Origin: an uncultured Sphingomonadaceae bacterium
Lineage (GTDB): Bacteria > Pseudomonadota > Alphaproteobacteria > Sphingomonadales > Sphingomonadaceae
Reading direction: 5' to 3'
DNA: 6,764 nt
Assembly (NCBI GenBank): GCA_938016505.1
Contig: CALLWN010000067.1
Coordinates: 1 to 6,764, forward strand
Shown here: one piece after another, positions 1 through 5,513 of the stretch
Position numbering within the stretch: position 1 is the stretch's first letter
Layout: every line of letters begins with the position of its first letter
Translations under genes and position numbers: made by a program
The notes under the pieces: model-generated
Seen by the model: the letters and a program-made list of their open reading frames with translations, nothing else
Database searches by the model: none
Told to the model about the DNA's origin: nothing

Positions 1-348
1 GATTGCGATCCCTATGGCGTAGTGAAGCCCAGCCGCGTCGACCACGGCGACGATGCCGAGGTTGAGGGCCATTCCAAGGGCCGTGACGACGACGAAGCGG
101 GCGGCGGTGCGCCCGCACAGCGGTGCGCGGAAGGTGAGGAGGCTGTTGCCAATCCAGGAGACGAGGGTTCCGGCAGCGAAGGCAAGAAGAGCAGCGGGAA
201 GGACCGCAAAACCACCGGCTTCGATGGCGATTGTCTGGGTGGCCGCATAGGTGGCCGCAGACAGCCCACCGACGAGTCCGAAGGTGAGGATCTGACGCAG
301 GAGATCGCGGGAGGGCATGCTGCTGCTCGGGCTATGGGAAGAGCGCAT
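1..348 (-). CDS. GtrA-like family membrane protein, truncated by the window edge
   Basis: This is the N-terminal part of a small polytopic inner-membrane protein of the GtrA/DPMS-associated family. Members are linked to moving or flipping polyprenyl-linked sugars for glycosylation of surface polymers. The frame is open from the start to base 1 (116 visible residues; the family is usually about 120-150). Numbered from the ATG at 348, hydrophobic segments lie near residues 20-42, 46-68 and 85-107. Family-like motifs are FGLVGG near residue 24, SWIGNSLLTFR near 64 and RFVVVTALGMALNLG near 84, which match the usual 'RFxxVG', 'NYxxNRxxTFR' and second-half patterns. Three in-frame ATGs are possible (363, 348, 318). 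The one at 348 has a weak GGGG nine bases upstream; 318 sits closest to the conserved domain. The gene is divergent from the pilus genes, so a joint function is not implied. The family call is fairly sure; the substrate is unknown. Confidence 0.82.
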   Translation of the reverse strand, partial: MRSSHSPSSSMPSRDLLRQILTFGLVGGLSAATYAATQTIAIEAGGFAVLPAALLAFAAGTLVSWIGNSLLTFRAPLCGRTAARFVVVTALGMALNLGIVAVVDAAGLHYAIGIAI

Positions 349-485
349 ATGGGCGTGCCCCATGGAGCGAAGGTCACCATGGCCTGAGATCAGCCTGTGT
401 CCTGTGGTTCTCGCCCGCCCCGTCGGGATGTCAGAGAGGTCTAGAGGTTCGGTGAAAGATCGGTCTCAACGGCCTATCTCCGTAG

Positions 486-515
486 TTGGACCCGTTGTTT
501 GGTCGATAAGTCCAA
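486..515. promoter_or_regulatory. Inverted repeat upstream of the pilin gene, possible operator
   Basis: TTGGAC (486-491) is repeated in inverted orientation as GTCCAA (510-515) with 18 bases between. With one bulged G the match extends to AGTTGGAC / GTCCAA-CT. It overlaps the AT-rich promoter-like stretch of the divergent region, a position that would suit a regulator site for the pilin or the GtrA-like gene. A six-base repeat is easily found by chance, so this is only a candidate. Confidence 0.22.
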
Positions 516-523
516 GCTTTTAT
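495..523 (+). promoter_or_regulatory. Weak candidate promoter for the Flp pilin gene
   Basis: TTGTTT (495-500) and TTTTAT (518-523) are 17 bases apart, resembling a housekeeping -35/-10 pair but matching the consensus only about 3/6 and 4/6. The resulting leader would be about 125 bases. A better -35-like TTGACG lies at 536-541 but has no -10 at the right distance. The true promoter may use a sigma factor or activator I cannot recognise. Confidence 0.2.
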
Positions 524-640
524 CTTTGTCTTCCCTTGACGTGGGGACGGCGCGATCTAGGTGGTGCTTCGCGGAGCCAATGTCTGGCGCCGTCTGCCGC
601 TCGGCTGCGTGCCGTCGGTGGTCTCTCTCACCGAACTCAT

Positions 641-647
641 GAGGATA
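641..647 (+). promoter_or_regulatory. Ribosome binding site that sets the Flp pilin start
   Basis: GAGGATA, with its GAGG core at 641-644, lies nine bases before the ATG at 654. The longer in-frame starts at 561 (GTG) and 639 (ATG) have no such site, and starting at either would put extra residues before the short prepilin leader. The ATG at 654 is therefore preferred. Confidence 0.65.
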
Positions 648-653
648 ATCCCC

Positions 654-821
654 ATGCTGCGTTCCTTCGTCCGTGAGGAGGCTGGTGCCTCCCTTCTCGA
701 GTACGGTCTTCTCGTCGCCCTCATCGCCGTTGTCTCCATCGCGGCGATCCGCCAGCTCGGTACTCGCATCCGCGACGTGTTCCTGGATGTGGTGGCCCAG
801 CTGAACAACGCCGGCGTCTGA
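654..821 (+). CDS. flp: Flp family type IVb prepilin (major pilus subunit)
   Basis: This encodes a 55-residue precursor of the Flp pilin, the subunit that polymerises into thin adhesive Tad pili. Residues 1-11 (MLRSFVREEAG) form a short charged leader. The class III cleavage site follows Gly11, giving a mature protein that starts ASLLEYG, with the family's hallmark Glu at +5 and Tyr at +6. A hydrophobic helix runs from about residue 14 to 33, followed by an amphipathic helix (RQLGTRIRDVFLDVVAQL) typical of Flp pilins. The mature length of 44 residues is normal to slightly short for the family. The partner peptidase CpaA is encoded downstream at 3728. The gene stands alone between a long leader region and a strong terminator, which suggests separate, probably high, transcription. 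The only start with a good ribosome site is 654. Identification is nearly certain; whether further pilin paralogues exist elsewhere cannot be seen. Confidence 0.95.
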   Translation: MLRSFVREEAGASLLEYGLLVALIAVVSIAAIRQLGTRIRDVFLDVVAQLNNAGV

Positions 822-857
822 TCCTTTGGGATCTTCAGCTGCCCAGGCGGCAGAAGC

Positions 858-890
858 AGACGGGGGCCTTCTGGCCCCCGTCTTGCGTTT
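858..890 (+). terminator. Rho-independent terminator after the Flp pilin gene
   Basis: AGACGGGGGCC (858-868) and GGCCCCCGTCT (873-883) form a perfect 11-base-pair GC-rich stem with a TTCT tetraloop, starting 36 bases after the pilin stop. The stem can extend by two more pairs past a bulged T884. The U tract is interrupted (TCTTGCGTTT, with more T-rich sequence to 902), so it may be less efficient than a textbook terminator, or it may act partly by stabilising the 3' end of the pilin mRNA. Confidence 0.8.
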
Positions 891-1228
891 GCGAATTTCT
901 TTTAGGGGTCGTCCGCGCCGAGGCGCATCATCGTCCTACAAACGTCTGTTATTCATCTCCGTTTGGGCGATAGGGTCGTAGTGGCGCAGATCGGCTGTGG
1001 CGCTGATGATGGGTTGGACGAGGTTGCTGAAGAGCGTCCGGAAGCTGTTCCAGAACAGGATCGTCGGTCTGGAGAGCTTTAAGGACAAGGAGGGCGCCTT
1101 AGAGCGTCGGCGGACCTGACAGGCGGGCGCGTTGTCCTGGCGGGGCGTCTGTCGGTGCGGCGCCGGTCCGTCGAGTCTGGGGGTGTCCTGATATTGGCCT
1201 TTGACGATACGGGTCCCATCTGGAAGAC
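891..1228. other. Gap without an intact gene between flp and the TadG-like gene
   Basis: About 340 bases with no intact open frame that I can assign. The left part (891-1000) looks non-coding and carries no clear promoter; a small GCGCC-GA-GGCGC palindrome lies near 917. The right part (about 1006-1235) has coding-like composition in two successive frames and is described separately as a possible gene remnant. A promoter for the downstream pilus operon should lie here or further upstream, but I could not pick one out. Confidence 0.55.
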
Positions 1229-1235
1229 ATGCTGA
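1006..1235 (+). pseudogene. Possible remnant of a TadE/TadG-type pilus gene (two frames)
   Basis: A 37-codon frame (1006-1119) starts ATGATG and reads MMGWTRLLKSVRKLFQNRIV, then GLESFKDKEGALERRRT. The 'SFKDKEGA' piece resembles the start of TadE/TadG proteins (Phe, a charged stretch, then Gly before the membrane helix), and most codons up to GCC (1096-1098) end in G or C. It then stops without the expected helix. A second frame, open from 1083 to 1235, contains SADLTGGRVVLAGR, which lines up with SVDLALGRVEILAT of the neighbouring TadG-like protein (residues 88-101). A start and an end of one family in two frames, with the middle missing, suggest a decayed paralogue. The first frame has no clear ribosome site. 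The alternatives are a real 37-residue peptide or chance open frames. Confidence 0.3.
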
Positions 1236-1660
1236 GGTGTTTTTGGTCCGACGAAGAGGGGTTTCTGCTGGCGCTGGGGGCTCTGGTGCTGCTGCCGCTC
1301 ATCTTGGTGGCAGCGCTGGTGGCTGACGCCGGGCAGGGCTGGCGGGCGCGAGCGGAGCTGGGGGCGGCGGCCCGCTCGGCGGCCTTGGCCGGCGCACATG
1401 GCCTGTCGGAGGATCCGGTAGCGGCGGCGAACGCGGCATTGGCGGCCGGACTGGCGGGTCGGAGCCTGTATGACGGGGCGGTCTCGGTGTCGGTGGACCT
1501 GGCCTTAGGCCGGGTCGAGATCTTGGCGACGGCGCGCACGCCGCTGCTCCTAGGAGGGTTGTTCGGGACGGGGCCGACAAATCTGGCCGCCAGGGCGGCG
1601 GCGGTGCGGGAGGCGACGACGCCCGAAGGAGCGCCTTGGGTCTACCGCCTGGTTCCCTGA
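1229..1660 (+). CDS. Short TadG/TadE-like Flp pilus assembly protein
   Basis: This encodes a 143-residue protein with one N-terminal membrane helix (about residues 12-34) after a short charged start, MLRCFWSDEEG. The next part, VADAGQGWRARAELGAAARSA, matches the 'VD.G..y..r..lQ.aaDaAALA' pattern of the Tad domain at the N-terminus of TadG-like proteins. The C-terminal part (SVDLALGRVEILATARTPLLLGGLFGTG, then a RAAAV motif) resembles the short extracytoplasmic end of TadG-related proteins. The Gly11/Phe12 junction looks like a prepilin site, but there is no Glu at +5, so cleavage by CpaA is doubtful. Classical TadG proteins are several hundred residues long and many have a von Willebrand-like domain; none is present here. 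The ATG at 1229 is the first ATG after an in-frame stop at 1202; a GGA five bases upstream is a weak ribosome site. The role is probably an inner-membrane or minor structural component of the pilus. Confidence 0.75.
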   Translation: MLRCFWSDEEGFLLALGALVLLPLILVAALVADAGQGWRARAELGAAARSAALAGAHGLSEDPVAAANAALAAGLAGRSLYDGAVSVSVDLALGRVEILATARTPLLLGGLFGTGPTNLAARAAAVREATTPEGAPWVYRLVP

Positions 1661-1680
1661 CACTGTTGTGGCGGGATTGA

Positions 1681-1720
1681 GGGGCCGCAGATCTCGGCTT
1701 TCCTGTTGATCTGAAGCCCC
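1681..1720 (+). other. Interrupted hairpin between the TadG-like and secretin genes
   Basis: GGGGC (1681-1685) pairs with GCCCC (1716-1720), and CAGATC (1688-1693) with GATCTG (1708-1713), separated by a 2x2 internal loop and with a 14-base apical loop. It starts 21 bases after the TadG-like stop. No run of T follows directly, so it is not a standard terminator. It could attenuate transcription, or serve as an RNA processing or stability element that lowers or uncouples secretin expression. Confidence 0.4.
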
Positions 1721-1774
1721 AAGGTTCATAATCTTTCCCGGACCTGCGGCCCGTGCGGGTGTCTCACCGTCGCC

Positions 1775-1780
1775 AGGAGG
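1775..1780 (+). promoter_or_regulatory. Strong ribosome binding site before the secretin gene; start ambiguous
   Basis: A perfect AGGAGG lies only four bases before the ATG at 1785 and ten before an in-frame GTG at 1791. A second purine-rich site, GGGAAG (1805-1810), lies four bases before the in-frame ATG at 1815. The ATG at 1815 gives the more typical lipoprotein signal peptide, whereas the stronger site favours 1785 or 1791. Confidence 0.6.
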
Positions 1781-1784
1781 TTCC

Positions 1785-3731
1785 ATGATCGTGTGTGATG
1801 TAAAGGGAAGCGCCATGCCGCACCGGTCCTGGCGCCTGGCCAGGGCAGGACTGCTGGGGTCGGCGTTGGTGATGGCCCTGACGGCCTGTCAGGGCCGTCC
1901 AATAAACCCGGCGCAGGTAGACCCGCAGGTCCCGCCCCGGTCAGAGGCGGTCAACGACCTCGGCGCTCCGGCAGTGATCACGCTCGAGACGGAGCCCAAC
2001 GCCTTCTGGACGCTGGATTATGACCGCGGCGAGCGGCTGCCCAACGTGATGGTGGGTCCGGTGATGGCGGACGGAGTGCCGGTGTCGGCGGTGATCGACG
2101 CGCTCGGCGCTGGCCTTCGGCTGGGCGTGACGCGGGATTCAGAGGCGGAGCAGCGCCTGATCACGGTCCGTGACCAGTCGCGACGTTCCCTCCAGGAGAT
2201 GCTCGAGATCATCTCGCGCCGGGCTGGTCTCTTCTACGAGTACCGCAACGGGATGCTGAGCTTCGACAGCGTTCGGCGCTTCACCGTGCGGGTGCCGCGG
2301 GTGGAGGGGAGTCTGCTGACGATCTCGGACGCCTTCCGCAACCTTGGCGCCCAGGAGGTCTTCGTTGACGAGATCACAGGCACGATCACGATGACGGTCG
2401 ACTATCGGACCTACCGGATGGCGCAGCAGTTTTTGCGGACGTTTGAGATGGGCCGCGACATGCTGATCTACGACGTCTGGGTCTTTGAGCGTCTGCTGCG
2501 GCGCGGTGAGGGTGCTGGCATCTGGTGGGAGCGTCTCGGTCGCCGTGTGAACGACTACGTGGTGGGCGCGCAGCCCCTGACGGCGGCGCAGGGCACATCC
2601 GCTGCGGCGATGGGCGTGCTGACGGGCGCGATAGGCCCGACGGCACCGGCGGGCCTGGCCTTCGGCATCATCTCCTCGGCCAACAACCTGATCGCCAACG
2701 CGGTCATCCAGTTTATGAGCGAGGATTCGCAGAACGAAGCGGTGGCGCGCCCGACGATGACGATGATGTCGGGCGGCTCTGCGGAGATCCGCATCGGCGA
2801 GCGGCGCCAGTATATCGCGCGCGTCCGCAACACGACGACGGGGGCCATCAATGCCTCGACCAACCAGGACGTCGAGGACGATACGCTCGAGACGGGCCTC
2901 ATCCTCCGGGTTGCCGGGGCGTACAACGACGGCATCATCAACACCAAGATCGATCTCAACATTGAGGAGCTAGTCCGCTTTGAGAGTTTCTCGACCGGCG
3001 GCGGGCCGGTGTCGGGGCAGCGGACGACGGACGCGCAGGGCAACCAGGGGACGACTGTGGGCGGCAGCGTGACGGTGGGGACCGGTGGCACGACGGGAAC
3101 GGTCGGCACGGGGACGGGGACCAATGCCAACAGTAGCGGGGGTGGGACGACGCTACGCCTGCCCTACACAACGAACCGAACGCTGCGTACGATGATCGAC
3201 AGTCGTCCGGGCGACTTGCTGGTCCTGGGCGGCCTCATCAGAACGAAGAACGAAGACGCGGACCGTCGTCTGTTCCGCACATCGGTACCGCTTGCGGACC
3301 AGTCGACCTTCGAGCGCTATGAGACGATCATCATGATGCGTCCTCGCCTGGTGCGCTTTCGCCCCCGCGGCGAGCCGCCGGTGGCGCGTGACGAGATCCG
3401 GGTCGCGCCAGGGGTTGGGCAGAACCTGCGTACCGAGACTGGCCCGCTGATCATCCCGCGGGATCCGCGGGCGCTTGAGCGCGCGGCGCGGGATCTGTCA
3501 GTGCCAGCGCGCCCGCGCGCAGAAGGTCTGCCCTTCCAGGATCGGGAGGGGGTGTTTGGCGCCGTCGACGCCAACGAGACGCTGCCGCGCTCGACGCGCG
3601 GCCAGCCGCTGCCGCGCGCGGTACCGGTGGATCAGGAGGAGGGGGTAGCTCCTGCCGCCCCGGCGTCTACGCCGCGGGCGGCGGAGCCGGCCCCGATTGC
3701 GCCTCCGGAAGTGCTGGGGAGGAACCGGTGA
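1785..3731 (+). CDS. Lipoprotein secretin of the pilus (PilN/CpaC-like outer-membrane channel)
   Basis: This is the outer-membrane gate through which the pilus passes. The 648-residue protein starts with a lipoprotein signal: a basic region, a hydrophobic core and the lipobox LTAC, with lipidated Cys35 (Cys25 if started at 1815). Residues about 63-165 resemble the STN/N0 domain, about 166-222 a second ring domain (LGAQEVFVDEITGTI), and about 223-525 the secretin core. Key core pieces are NAVIQFMSEDSQNEAVARPT, GGSAEIRIGERRQYI, TLETGLILRV, GDLLVLGGLIRT and the last strand IIMMRPRLVRF. A Gly/Thr/Ser-rich insert (403-455) and a Pro/Ala-rich tail (528-648) are probably disordered. The lipobox, and the absence of an obvious BON-type domain, recall PilN secretins of type IVb pili rather than CpaC/RcpA. 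Lipidation may replace a separate pilotin. The last bases overlap the peptidase start, so translation is probably coupled. The secretin call is firm; the subfamily is less so. Confidence 0.9.
   Translation: MIVCDVKGSAMPHRSWRLARAGLLGSALVMALTACQGRPINPAQVDPQVPPRSEAVNDLGAPAVITLETEPNAFWTLDYDRGERLPNVMVGPVMADGVPVSAVIDALGAGLRLGVTRDSEAEQRLITVRDQSRRSLQEMLEIISRRAGLFYEYRNGMLSFDSVRRFTVRVPRVEGSLLTISDAFRNLGAQEVFVDEITGTITMTVDYRTYRMAQQFLRTFEMGRDMLIYDVWVFERLLRRGEGAGIWWERLGRRVNDYVVGAQPLTAAQGTSAAAMGVLTGAIGPTAPAGLAFGIISSANNLIANAVIQFMSEDSQNEAVARPTMTMMSGGSAEIRIGERRQYIARVRNTTTGAINASTNQDVEDDTLETGLILRVAGAYNDGIINTKIDLNIEELVRFESFSTGGGPVSGQRTTDAQGNQGTTVGGSVTVGTGGTTGTVGTGTGTNANSSGGGTTLRLPYTTNRTLRTMIDSRPGDLLVLGGLIRTKNEDADRRLFRTSVPLADQSTFERYETIIMMRPRLVRFRPRGEPPVARDEIRVAPGVGQNLRTETGPLIIPRDPRALERAARDLSVPARPRAEGLPFQDREGVFGAVDANETLPRSTRGQPLPRAVPVDQEEGVAPAAPASTPRAAEPAPIAPPEVLGRNR
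3717..3722 (+). promoter_or_regulatory. Ribosome binding site supporting the GTG start of the prepilin peptidase
   Basis: GGGAGG inside the end of the secretin gene lies five bases before GTG 3728. That GTG shares the bases GTGA with the secretin stop. The next in-frame ATG (3734) would be eleven bases away, so the GTG is preferred and translation is probably coupled. Confidence 0.6.
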
Positions 3732-4267
3732 CGATGACGATCGCGGCGGTCCTCTCGGGAGGGCTGGTTGGGCTCCTAGCCTATGCGTCCTGGACGGACG
3801 TAACACGGATGATCATCCGCAACTGGACGGTACTAGCTGTGTTGGCCTTGGCAGTGGTCAAGGGGTTGGTGCTGGAGGCGCCGTTTGGGTGGCGCGGCAC
3901 CAACGCCGGGATGGCGGTGATGGCGCTGCGCGATCTGGGCGCAGCGCTGGTTGTCTTTGCGGCGCTGTTCGTGATGTGGTTGATGCGCGGCATGGGCGCG
4001 GGCGACGTGAAGCTGGCCGGCGCCTGCGCGCTCTGGGCGGGTATTGGGTTTGTGTTGGACTTCGTGTTGGCTTTCGCGATCTTGGGCGGCCTTGCGTCGA
4101 TGCTGTTCATTGGCTTGCGCTTTGTCCCGACGCTGCGCGAGCGGGTTTTTCAGGCGATGCCGTGGTTCCGGGTGGGAGGGCAGCTTAGCTTCCCCTATGG
4201 TCCTGCCATCGCAGCGGGTGCGGTCTGGACGCTGTGGCTTCAGGCTGCCGCCGGGATGTTCGGCTGA
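3728..4267 (+). CDS. cpaA: Prepilin peptidase of the Flp pilus (CpaA/TadV, family A24)
   Basis: This inner-membrane aspartic protease cuts the leader from Flp prepilin after glycine. The 179-residue protein is almost entirely hydrophobic, with about five to six membrane helices. The two catalytic aspartates are visible: Asp24 in SWTDVTRMIIRN, and Asp93 in the GxGD motif GMGAGDVKLAG. A C-terminal FPYGPAIAAG motif is typical of the family. As in other CpaA/TadV enzymes, the N-terminal methylase domain of PilD-type peptidases is missing; the length is normal for the short form. Its expected substrate is the Flp prepilin encoded at 654, and possibly pseudopilins encoded outside the window. It overlaps the secretin gene by four bases and is followed after 12 bases by the CpaB-like gene, so all three are probably on one transcript. 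Function is very likely as stated. Confidence 0.93.
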   Translation: MTMTIAAVLSGGLVGLLAYASWTDVTRMIIRNWTVLAVLALAVVKGLVLEAPFGWRGTNAGMAVMALRDLGAALVVFAALFVMWLMRGMGAGDVKLAGACALWAGIGFVLDFVLAFAILGGLASMLFIGLRFVPTLRERVFQAMPWFRVGGQLSFPYGPAIAAGAVWTLWLQAAAGMFG

Positions 4268-4279
4268 GGAGAGGGTCTC

Positions 4280-5503
4280 ATGCGTCGTCTGGTCCTGCTG
4301 GTCTTCGCGCTGTTGGTGGCGGTGGGTGCCGGCGCGTTTCTGTTCTTTAACATTGATCGCATCGAGCGCGTCATCGCCGGGCCGCCGGCCCGCTACGTGG
4401 TGGCCACGCGCGACATAAAGGCCTTTACGATCATCCCGCAAGATGCGCTGGGGCTTCGTACCCTCGAGCGGGGCCAGCCGGCGCCGCAGGGGGCGATCAT
4501 CGACATCTCCGACGATCCCCAGCCGGCGGTGCTGAGCCTGATCGCGGGCCGGGCATCGGCGCAGCAGATCGCCAAAGGGGATCCGATCCGGTTCCAGAAC
4601 CTCTCCTCCTACGAGTTGCTCGAGAACGTCCGTGGCCAGATGATTCTGTTGGCCCAGGAGCCGATCGCGGAGGGCGAAAGTTTGGATCCGAGGCGCTTCC
4701 GAACGGCCTTCCGCGAGACTGCCGTCATCCCGAAGGGCGCGGTGACGGGTCGCGTGGGCGACAGTCCGGAGATCATTATTGGACGCCTACCCCCGGCCTG
4801 GACGCGCGAGGTAGTGGGAGCGCAGCAGCCGCTCGTCTTCTCGGCACTGACCTTCGAGGATCCGGCGACCCGTCAAGTGGCGCCTCCTGCTGAGAGTCCA
4901 GTGCCTGCGCCAGCCGTGCCGGACACGCCGGCGCCGCCTGAGTCGCTGCCGGCGGACGGGTCGGTTCCACCGGTGTCGGCGGCTGAGATCCTACGGCGCC
5001 TATCGGTGACCCCTGAGGCGGTCCGGATCGGGGTCGGCCGCCGGGCGGAGAGCGAGGTGCAGGCAGTGGCGGGCTACGACGGCCCTGTCGACGTGTTCCT
5101 GAGCCCGGCGCGCTCGGCCATGCGGGCGCGGGGGGTGGAGGAGCATCGCCGGGTGATCCGCGGTGCGCGTCTCTCAGTTCATCCGGGTGATGAGTCCGGG
5201 AAGGAAGAGCCGATCATGTGGGTGATGACGGACAGCCAGACGGCAGCGCGGATCACGAGCCTGCGCCGGCAGGGCGCTCTGGTGACAGTGGTGCCAAGCC
5301 GGGCGCCACTGCCTTCCGAGGCGGGGGTCCCGGTGCTTTGTACGACGCCAGACGTCTGTTACCGCGGGTTGACTGATGCCGACGAGGCGGCGGAGCCGCC
5401 TGCTTCCGCAGAGACTGCGCCCCAGGCCCCCGCCACGTCCGCCGGTCCGGATGCGTCCCAGGGCGGGAGTCTGTGGCGGGGCCCGCCGGTTGTCATCCGC
5501 TGA
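4280..5503 (+). CDS. cpaB: CpaB/RcpC-like Flp pilus assembly protein with SAF-like domains
   Basis: This 407-residue protein is anchored by one N-terminal helix (about 4-24) with the rest in the periplasm, where CpaB/RcpC proteins work with the secretin during pilus assembly. Residues about 39-108 form a SAF-like unit (YVVATRDIKAFTIIPQDAL, then LIAGRASAQQIAKGDPI). A second similar unit follows at about 121-191 (MILLAQEPIAEGESLD, then AVIPKGAVTGRVGD). A Pro/Ala-rich linker (196-233) leads to a C-terminal domain (about 234-360) with MWVMTDSQTAARITSLRRQG, like the conserved second half of CpaB. Cys354 and Cys360 could form a disulfide. The tail is Ala/Pro-rich. The family usually has about 250-350 residues, so this is a long member. 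AGGAGAGGG just before the ATG is a strong ribosome site, and the gap to cpaA is 12 bases. Confidence 0.88.
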   Translation: MRRLVLLVFALLVAVGAGAFLFFNIDRIERVIAGPPARYVVATRDIKAFTIIPQDALGLRTLERGQPAPQGAIIDISDDPQPAVLSLIAGRASAQQIAKGDPIRFQNLSSYELLENVRGQMILLAQEPIAEGESLDPRRFRTAFRETAVIPKGAVTGRVGDSPEIIIGRLPPAWTREVVGAQQPLVFSALTFEDPATRQVAPPAESPVPAPAVPDTPAPPESLPADGSVPPVSAAEILRRLSVTPEAVRIGVGRRAESEVQAVAGYDGPVDVFLSPARSAMRARGVEEHRRVIRGARLSVHPGDESGKEEPIMWVMTDSQTAARITSLRRQGALVTVVPSRAPLPSEAGVPVLCTTPDVCYRGLTDADEAAEPPASAETAPQAPATSAGPDASQGGSLWRGPPVVIR

Positions 5504-5507
5504 GGAG
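5503..5507 (+). promoter_or_regulatory. Ribosome binding site that sets the GTG start of the CpaE-like gene
   Basis: AGGAG overlaps the CpaB stop codon and lies six bases before GTG 5514. The longer in-frame reading from 5376 would overlap the CpaB gene by 128 bases and adds only Arg/Pro-rich sequence, so the start at 5514 is preferred. Confidence 0.75.
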
Positions 5508-5513
5508 TCTTCC

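Larger units (their letters stand above)
349..653. other. Divergent intergenic region between the GtrA-like gene and the Flp pilin gene
   Basis: I see no convincing gene here. The part from about 495 to 540 is visibly richer in A and T than its surroundings and carries the only plausible promoter-like material for the pilin gene, plus a short inverted repeat. The final 110 bases would be the pilin mRNA leader. Translations in this region are low-complexity and lack family motifs. Confidence 0.6.

Noticed and set aside
12..380. Minus-strand open frame rich in Pro, Ser and Ala
   Set aside because: It is in another frame from the GtrA-like protein, whose reading gives membrane helices and family motifs.
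22..387. Plus-strand open frame opposite the GtrA-like gene
   Set aside because: It is charged, low-complexity sequence without a motif, and the minus strand encodes a recognisable membrane protein over the same bases.
536..559. TTGACG with GATCTA as a promoter
   Set aside because: The spacer is only 12 bases, and at 17 bases there is no -10-like sequence.
561..653. Longer N-terminus for the Flp pilin
   Set aside because: It would place more than 30 extra residues before a normal short prepilin leader, and no ribosome site precedes the GTG at 561 or the ATG at 639.
1201..1229. TTGACG as the -35 of a promoter for the TadG-like gene
   Set aside because: A -10 at normal spacing would overlap the start codon and no matching sequence is present.
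2555..3130. 191-codon minus-strand frame inside the secretin gene
   Set aside because: It mirrors the codon bias of the secretin; its translation is Pro/Val-rich without family features.
3054..3150. Gly/Thr-coding repetitive stretch as a DNA repeat or recombination site
   Set aside because: The repeat is explained by a Gly/Thr/Ser-rich insert in the secretin; there is no regular unit in the DNA.
3697..4188. 163-codon frame overlapping the prepilin peptidase
   Set aside because: It is Gly/Arg-rich and out of frame with a peptidase that has both catalytic aspartates.
5376..5513. N-terminal extension of the CpaE-like protein
   Set aside because: It overlaps the end of cpaB, is Arg/Pro-rich, and a good ribosome site sits before GTG 5514.
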